Of a DNA stretch of 45,848 nucleotides, positions 41,791 to 45,848 are shown piece by piece (position 1 is the stretch's first letter; the number at the start of each line of letters is the position of its first letter). Source of the DNA: CAZVLE01 sp964627855 (GTDB lineage Bacteria; Bacillota; Dethiobacteria; DTU022); contig CAZVLE010000104.1 of assembly GCA_964627855.1 (NCBI GenBank), positions 1 through 45,848 on the forward strand. The letters are read 5' to 3'. Made by a program: the position numbers and the translations under genes. The notes under the pieces are model-generated. The model was not told the DNA's origin. It made no database searches and worked only from the letters and a program-made list of their open reading frames with translations.

Positions 41791-43086
41791 ATGCACGAAC
41801 TGCTGGTGCGCGGAGGTGTCCCCCTGCGCGGAACGGTTAAAGTAAAAGGTTCTAAAAATGCCGGGCTGCCAATTATTGCCAGCTCCCTGTTGACAACAGG
41901 GCCGGTTGTCATTGAAGAGATTCCCGATTTATTTGACGTCAGGGATATGTTGGCGGTGATAGAATCATTGGGTGCAGAAACCGATTATGATTCTAAGCAG
42001 GAAACTATTCAGATCGGGACAGGTGTACTCAGACCGGAAGAACCACCCAGGCAGATGGTGCAAAAAATGCGGGCCTCTTTTTTAGTGCTGGGGCCGCTTT
42101 TAGCCAGGTTTGGTGAGGCGGCTATTTCACTGCCCGGCGGTTGTGCCATTGGTTCACGGCCGGTTGACCTGCACTTAAAAGGTCTGGCAGCGATGGGAGT
42201 AAATTTTTCGGTTGCCGGAGGTTTGATCAGGGGCAAGTGCGATCGTCTCCGCGGAGCACGTATTTACCTGGATTATCCCAGCGTGGGTGCGACTGAAAAT
42301 ATCATGATGGCCGCTGCCCTGGCCAAAGGGATCACTATTATTGATAATGCTGCCACAGAGCCGGAAATTGTCGACCTGGCCGGTTTTTTAAACAGTGCCG
42401 GCGGCAAAATAAGCGGTGCCGGCACAACGTCTATCCGCATAGAGGGAGTAACGGAGCTCGGTTCTACCCGCTACGCTGTTATTCCCGACCGTATTGAAGC
42501 AGGCACTCTGCTTATCGCCGGCGCGGTAACCGGTGGTGATATTACCGTCACCAACGTGTTACCGGAACACCTCAAACCGCTCCTGGCAAAACTGCGGGAA
42601 ACCGGTGTGGCTGTCGAAGAAATTGATAACTCGGCTATCAGGGTGGTTGGTAGTGAAAGAGCCGTTGGCGTAGATCTGAAGACCCTTCCCTACCCGGGTT
42701 TCCCGACTGATTTACAACCACAGTTTATGGTTTTACTGGCTATTTCCAGGGGAACCAGTCTGGTCACTGAAACCGTGTTTGAAAATCGCTTTATGCACGT
42801 TGAAAGCCTCCTTAGAATGAGTGCTGATATTCAAATCGAAGGCAACCGGGCCGTGATCCAGGGCAGGCATAGTTTAAGTGGTGCCCCGGTAATGGCCTCA
42901 GATTTGCGCGCTGCTGCAGCCCTGCTCCTGGCCGGCCTCGCGGCAGAAGGCACAACAACAATTACGGCCATTGATTACCTGTGGCGCGGCTATAGCAGGT
43001 TTGAAGAAAGGCTGATTAAACTGGGGGCGCACCTCAAGGCTTATCCCCGGGAGGACTTGCAAGAAGTTGAGGCTCACTATAGCTGA
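41791..43086 (+). CDS. murA: UDP-N-acetylglucosamine 1-carboxyvinyltransferase, MurA1 (MurAA) type
   Basis: This second MurA has 431 residues, catalytic C118 (LPGGCAIGSRPVDLH), the KGSKNAGLPII start, IPDRIEAGTLLIAGA and YPGFPTDLQPQFMVL. Features such as LDYPSVGATENIMMAAALA and ENRFMHVESLLRM match the MurAA paralogue of Bacillus, which also follows the atp locus. It should catalyse the same first step of wall synthesis as the gene at 16821. The ATG follows AGAGGCGA and may be read through from the ATPase operon, since no terminator is visible in between. Confidence 0.95.
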   Translation: MHELLVRGGVPLRGTVKVKGSKNAGLPIIASSLLTTGPVVIEEIPDLFDVRDMLAVIESLGAETDYDSKQETIQIGTGVLRPEEPPRQMVQKMRASFLVLGPLLARFGEAAISLPGGCAIGSRPVDLHLKGLAAMGVNFSVAGGLIRGKCDRLRGARIYLDYPSVGATENIMMAAALAKGITIIDNAATEPEIVDLAGFLNSAGGKISGAGTTSIRIEGVTELGSTRYAVIPDRIEAGTLLIAGAVTGGDITVTNVLPEHLKPLLAKLRETGVAVEEIDNSAIRVVGSERAVGVDLKTLPYPGFPTDLQPQFMVLLAISRGTSLVTETVFENRFMHVESLLRMSADIQIEGNRAVIQGRHSLSGAPVMASDLRAAAALLLAGLAAEGTTTITAIDYLWRGYSRFEERLIKLGAHLKAYPREDLQEVEAHYS

Positions 43087-43107
43087 GCAGGAAGAAGCCC
43101 GGCGATC

Positions 43108-44160
43108 ATGTTTTCATACCCTGGCAACATCCACATTCACAGCACCTACTCTGATGGCAGTGGGTCAATTGAAGAGATCAGCGCTGCCGCCTCTTCTGCC
43201 GCATTACGCTACCTGATTATTAACGATCACGAAACCCTGGCCGGCTATAACCGGGAAGCAATTCATAACGGGGTTGTTGTCCTCGTCGGGGCTGAGATAA
43301 ATCGCAGCTGTAATCACTACCTGGCTATCGGTATTGACAACCTTGTCGCTTCAAATGATTCTGATCCGCAGGATGTTATCGACCGGGTCAGAGAATCCGG
43401 TGGCCTCGGATTCTTAGCCCACCCCTTTGAAAGGGGTTCTCCCTATATAGAGAAAGGCAAGGCTTACCCCTGGGTCAACTGGCCCGTTTTCGGTTTCAAC
43501 GGTTTTGAGCTCTGGAATTATTCTTCTTACTGGCGGGGCCTTCACCCATCACTTTTGCGCACCCTCTACTGGTTTTTTTTCAACCGCAAAGCTGCCATGA
43601 AGGGACCCTCCCGCAGCCTTATACGCCTCTGGGACTGCTACAATTGTCACGGGCATCGCATCGCGGCCATCGGGGGCACTGATGCCCATGCTTATATCTA
43701 CCGCTTCTATTGGATCCCCCTGGTGATCTTTAGTTACCGCTATCTTTTTAATACCATTAACACCTATATCGTTCTCAGGAATAAGCTGAGTGGTCATTTT
43801 TCAACGGCTAAGAGCCAGATTCTCGGAGCCCTGCGCGCTGGCTCTTGCTATATCTCCTATGACGGCCTCTCTTCCGGTGAAGGTTTTACTTTTTCAGCCG
43901 TCACTGACAAGGGTATAATCCTGATGGGTGAAGAAACTGACCTGGCTGAAGCGAGGGAACTTAGCATAACAGCTCCCGGCAGGAAACCCCTGGTCAGGCT
44001 TATTTGTAATGGTAAACTGATCTGCGAAAAAACCGGCAATTCCCTTACCATGGAACCCTCTTCACCTGGAGTTTACAGGGTAGAAGTATATCACCGCCCT
44101 TTGTTCGGCGCACCCCGCCCCTGGATTTACTCCAACCCCATTTTCATCGGTCCGGCTTAG
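43108..44160 (+). CDS. PHP-domain metal-dependent phosphoesterase-like protein
   Basis: The 350-residue protein has PHP motifs that bind metal: H9 and H11 with D16 (IHIHSTYSDGS), the NDHET pair (D41, H42), E63 in VGAEIN, the AHPFE histidine, and GTDAH near residue 192. An insert rich in aromatic residues (about 125-180) contains FNGFELWNYSSYWRG, and the last 90 residues form a beta-rich domain of unknown role. Its substrate is unknown. It begins 21 bases after murA and may be co-transcribed. An IS1380 element lies 47 bases downstream, and the next native gene is outside the window. Confidence 0.82.
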   Translation: MFSYPGNIHIHSTYSDGSGSIEEISAAASSAALRYLIINDHETLAGYNREAIHNGVVVLVGAEINRSCNHYLAIGIDNLVASNDSDPQDVIDRVRESGGLGFLAHPFERGSPYIEKGKAYPWVNWPVFGFNGFELWNYSSYWRGLHPSLLRTLYWFFFNRKAAMKGPSRSLIRLWDCYNCHGHRIAAIGGTDAHAYIYRFYWIPLVIFSYRYLFNTINTYIVLRNKLSGHFSTAKSQILGALRAGSCYISYDGLSSGEGFTFSAVTDKGIILMGEETDLAEARELSITAPGRKPLVRLICNGKLICEKTGNSLTMEPSSPGVYRVEVYHRPLFGAPRPWIYSNPIFIGPA

Positions 44161-44207
44161 TTATTTCCGCATTGCAGGAAAAGCTCAAATGTTGTACTAT
44201 TAATAAC

Positions 44208-44221
44208 ACCTGAATCCGTGA
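44208..44221 (+). repeat. Left terminal inverted repeat of the IS1380 element
   Basis: ACCTGAATCCGTGA, perfectly complementary to 45834-45847. It overlaps a hairpin: TCCGTGAT (44215-44222) pairs with ATCACGGA (44233-44240). Confidence 0.92.
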
Positions 44222-44422
44222 TAACAAAGCCAATCACGGAACTAAAGCCAACCTATACTGCCAATTAAAGGCAATGATAGGCATTGGCATTACTTAAAGC
44301 TCTTACTAGACCATTACAAAAACGCAGCAATCCGTTCTTTGACAAAACCATATCGCCGGGACAAATTATCTCCCGCTTTTTGGATCCTATCTTTAACTTT
44401 TGCCATATGCTATTTTAACCGC

Positions 44423-45733
44423 TCAGGCCAGTGAGTAATAAATTCGCCTGAAAGTAATAAACCAGGGGCTGTGGCGACCAAAAGCAAGCTTGTAGCGCCG
44501 GGCATGGTGAACCACCTTTGCCGCAATGGTAATCAGATTTTGGATCACGGTGCGGATTCTTCTGCGCTGGGCTTTTTTCCTAAGCGGCGTGTCTGCTGTT
44601 TTTAAACTTTCCTGACCGATAAAGCGCAGGATATTGTAGGCCGCCAGTCCTAAATGCAATACCAGGTTGTTGGTCTTAAACTTGCCCGAAGGCAGTCTTT
44701 CTAAGTCAAGCTCGGTTTTGATCTCACTATGAAACTGCTCGCTTGTCCCGTGGTTGTGATATTGTTTAATCACCTCTGCGGCTGGGTGTTTTAAGGAGGT
44801 CCAGTAGGTTTCAACCTCAAGGTCGGGAACCAACAGGACCTGTCCTTTATCATCAATGTTTGTTTGCGTTACCTTGAAAATGATCCGTAAGGGTTTTTCA
44901 AACCCTCGCTCAAGGGTAGTTTCACCAAGGTAAACTTTTTTGCCAGAGCGCTCTTCAGTGCACTGTCCCTGTTTCTCGGCAACCTCTAGCCAGCCTTCCT
45001 TGCTCTCTTTGCGCAGGTTGCGTTTAATCAGGTAATCACAGTTCTCTTTGAGGCAAAGTTTGATGTTATCGATGCTGTCAAAACCGGAATCCATGCGCAC
45101 CAGCAACTTAGAATTTGTGGCCAGGCGGGCATTGGCAATTGATTGCTCTAAAAAAGTGGGTGTGTTATTTTGACTGTGTTCTTTGCCTTCACGCAATTCA
45201 GCGTTGACCCCGTAGCCCTCCAAGCCAAGATAGGCAAAGACCGGGGCAAAACCATCAACCATTTTGTAGGTGCAGGATACACCTTCTTTCTTAGTGCCCG
45301 AGTTATCAAAGGGGCTCACATCAATATCTAGGGGAACCAGCTGGTCAAGGCAGGGGCTGATCTTTGCCCGAAGCGCTCCTAATAGTGAAACAGATTGCTC
45401 AACAACCAGCTTGGCCCAGCCGGTTTTGGCACCCATGTCCATTCTTTGCCGTAATGTGGAACTCGATGGAACAGTATTGATCAGCAGCGCCTGGCTGAAA
45501 AAAGGATCCTGGCGAAATGGTTCGATATGGTCGAAGTCGCTCTTGCCCTGGCAGAGCAGGCCTATATATGAAGCAATTATGTCAAAGTGCGATATGGTTG
45601 GTGCCATCCGGTCAGACAACGGCATCCGACTCAGTTTCTTTTCAAGTTCAGTTTTCGCTAACAATAGGCCGACTAAGGCTAATCCGGAATGGGTGGTTAA
45701 TGTTTCATCGGATTGTTCTAAAAGGTATCGCAT
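44423..45733 (-). CDS. IS1380-family DDE transposase
   Basis: The 436-residue transposase shows the family acids: the first aspartate in VPLDIDVSPFDNSG, the second in LLVRMDSGFDS, and the glutamate in HGTSEQFHSEIKTELDLERLPSG, followed by the conserved TNNLVLHLGLAAYNILR segment. ATG 45733 (minus strand) is behind GGAGGTGCCT; GTG 45739 would add two residues. No frameshift is visible, so it may be active. Confidence 0.95.
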   Translation of the reverse strand: MRYLLEQSDETLTTHSGLALVGLLLAKTELEKKLSRMPLSDRMAPTISHFDIIASYIGLLCQGKSDFDHIEPFRQDPFFSQALLINTVPSSSTLRQRMDMGAKTGWAKLVVEQSVSLLGALRAKISPCLDQLVPLDIDVSPFDNSGTKKEGVSCTYKMVDGFAPVFAYLGLEGYGVNAELREGKEHSQNNTPTFLEQSIANARLATNSKLLVRMDSGFDSIDNIKLCLKENCDYLIKRNLRKESKEGWLEVAEKQGQCTEERSGKKVYLGETTLERGFEKPLRIIFKVTQTNIDDKGQVLLVPDLEVETYWTSLKHPAAEVIKQYHNHGTSEQFHSEIKTELDLERLPSGKFKTNNLVLHLGLAAYNILRFIGQESLKTADTPLRKKAQRRRIRTVIQNLITIAAKVVHHARRYKLAFGRHSPWFITFRRIYYSLA

Positions 45734-45833
45734 AGGCACCTCCAGGGTGAATATGTTTACATGGCATTTTTGCCTCGATACCTCTATTATACTTCGTTTT
45801 AAAGCTTATTGCTAGGTTTTTCGTGAACATTGT

Positions 45834-45847
45834 TCACGGATTCAGGT
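45834..45847 (-). repeat. Right terminal inverted repeat of the IS1380 element
   Basis: TCACGGATTCAGGT, the reverse complement of the left repeat. It overlaps the subterminal palindrome CGTGAAC (45822-45828)/GTTCACG (45832-45838). Confidence 0.92.
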
Positions 45848-45848
45848 A

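Larger units (their letters stand above)
44208..45847 (-). mobile_element. IS1380-family insertion sequence, apparently complete
   Basis: The 1640-base element is bounded by perfect 14-base inverted repeats and encodes one transposase on the minus strand. The transposase 3' end is followed by about 200 non-coding bases up to the left repeat (44222-44422). Target-site duplication cannot be checked because the window ends one base after the right repeat. Confidence 0.88.

Noticed and set aside
1..45848. CRISPR array, tRNA, rRNA or prophage
   Set aside because: No regularly spaced repeats, cloverleaf-like sequences, rRNA signatures or phage structural genes were seen on reading both strands.

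Overview
The window is a roughly 46 kb piece of a chromosome from a Gram-positive, low-to-mid G+C bacterium of the Bacillota, most likely an anaerobic Clostridia-like lineage. The case rests on gene order and on Gram-positive signature genes: rpsF-ssb-rpsR, rplI-dnaB, walRK-yycHI, two MurA paralogues, a zinc-lid adenylate kinase, a DUF951 protein next to ychF, and rho-rpmE-prfA-prmC followed by the tsaC-ptp-rpiB-glyA-upp run. A near-perfect ParB-type parS palindrome at the left end and the dnaB/wal neighbourhood place the left part near the replication origin. The species cannot be named from the sequence alone.

Layout. 1-1460: remnant of an IS110-family element on the minus strand (transposase lacking its N-terminus) with a structured, non-coding 3' flank. 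1470-3330: parS, an extended -10 promoter, an M23 peptidase and a bactofilin. 3400-5360: adk, a DUF951 protein, ychF. 5400-10290: rpsF-ssb-rpsR, then rplI-dnaB and a COG2509-like FAD protein overlapping dnaB. 10430-19600: G5/M23 peptidase, walR-walK-yycH-yycI, a MurA2-type murA and an HtrA protease. 19610-22470: an AlkP-superfamily metalloenzyme, a metallo-beta-lactamase-fold hydrolase and a CaCA cation exchanger. 22480-26170: rho, rpmE, prfA, prmC. 26200-28420: nikR (minus strand) divergent from a Na+/phosphate cotransporter-like gene. 28450-33030: tsaC/sua5, a low-molecular-weight phosphatase, rpiB, glyA, upp, comEB. 33150-41760: a nine-gene V/A-type ATPase operon. 41790-44160: a MurA1-type murA and a PHP-domain protein. 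44208-45847: an apparently complete IS1380-family insertion sequence whose right inverted repeat ends one base before the window does.

How the genes fit together. Most of the window is housekeeping: translation, replication, cell-wall synthesis and its WalRK control, and C1/nucleotide salvage. The most distinctive feature is bioenergetic. At the position between upp/comEB and murA where Bacillus-type genomes carry the F-type atp operon, this genome carries a V/A-type ATPase. Its membrane rotor subunit conserves every residue known to bind Na+ in the Enterococcus hirae enzyme. With the CaCA exchanger and the Na+/Pi-type transporter nearby, this suggests a sodium-based energy economy, which is an inference. 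Sporulation genes that flank these loci in Bacillus (spoIIR after prmC, spoIID after murAA) are not at those positions here.

Many genes use TTG or GTG starts behind strong Shine-Dalgarno sequences. Genes are tightly packed; non-coding stretches longer than 300 bases occur only at the two insertion-sequence ends and at 1437-1824. No tRNA, rRNA, CRISPR array or prophage was seen.
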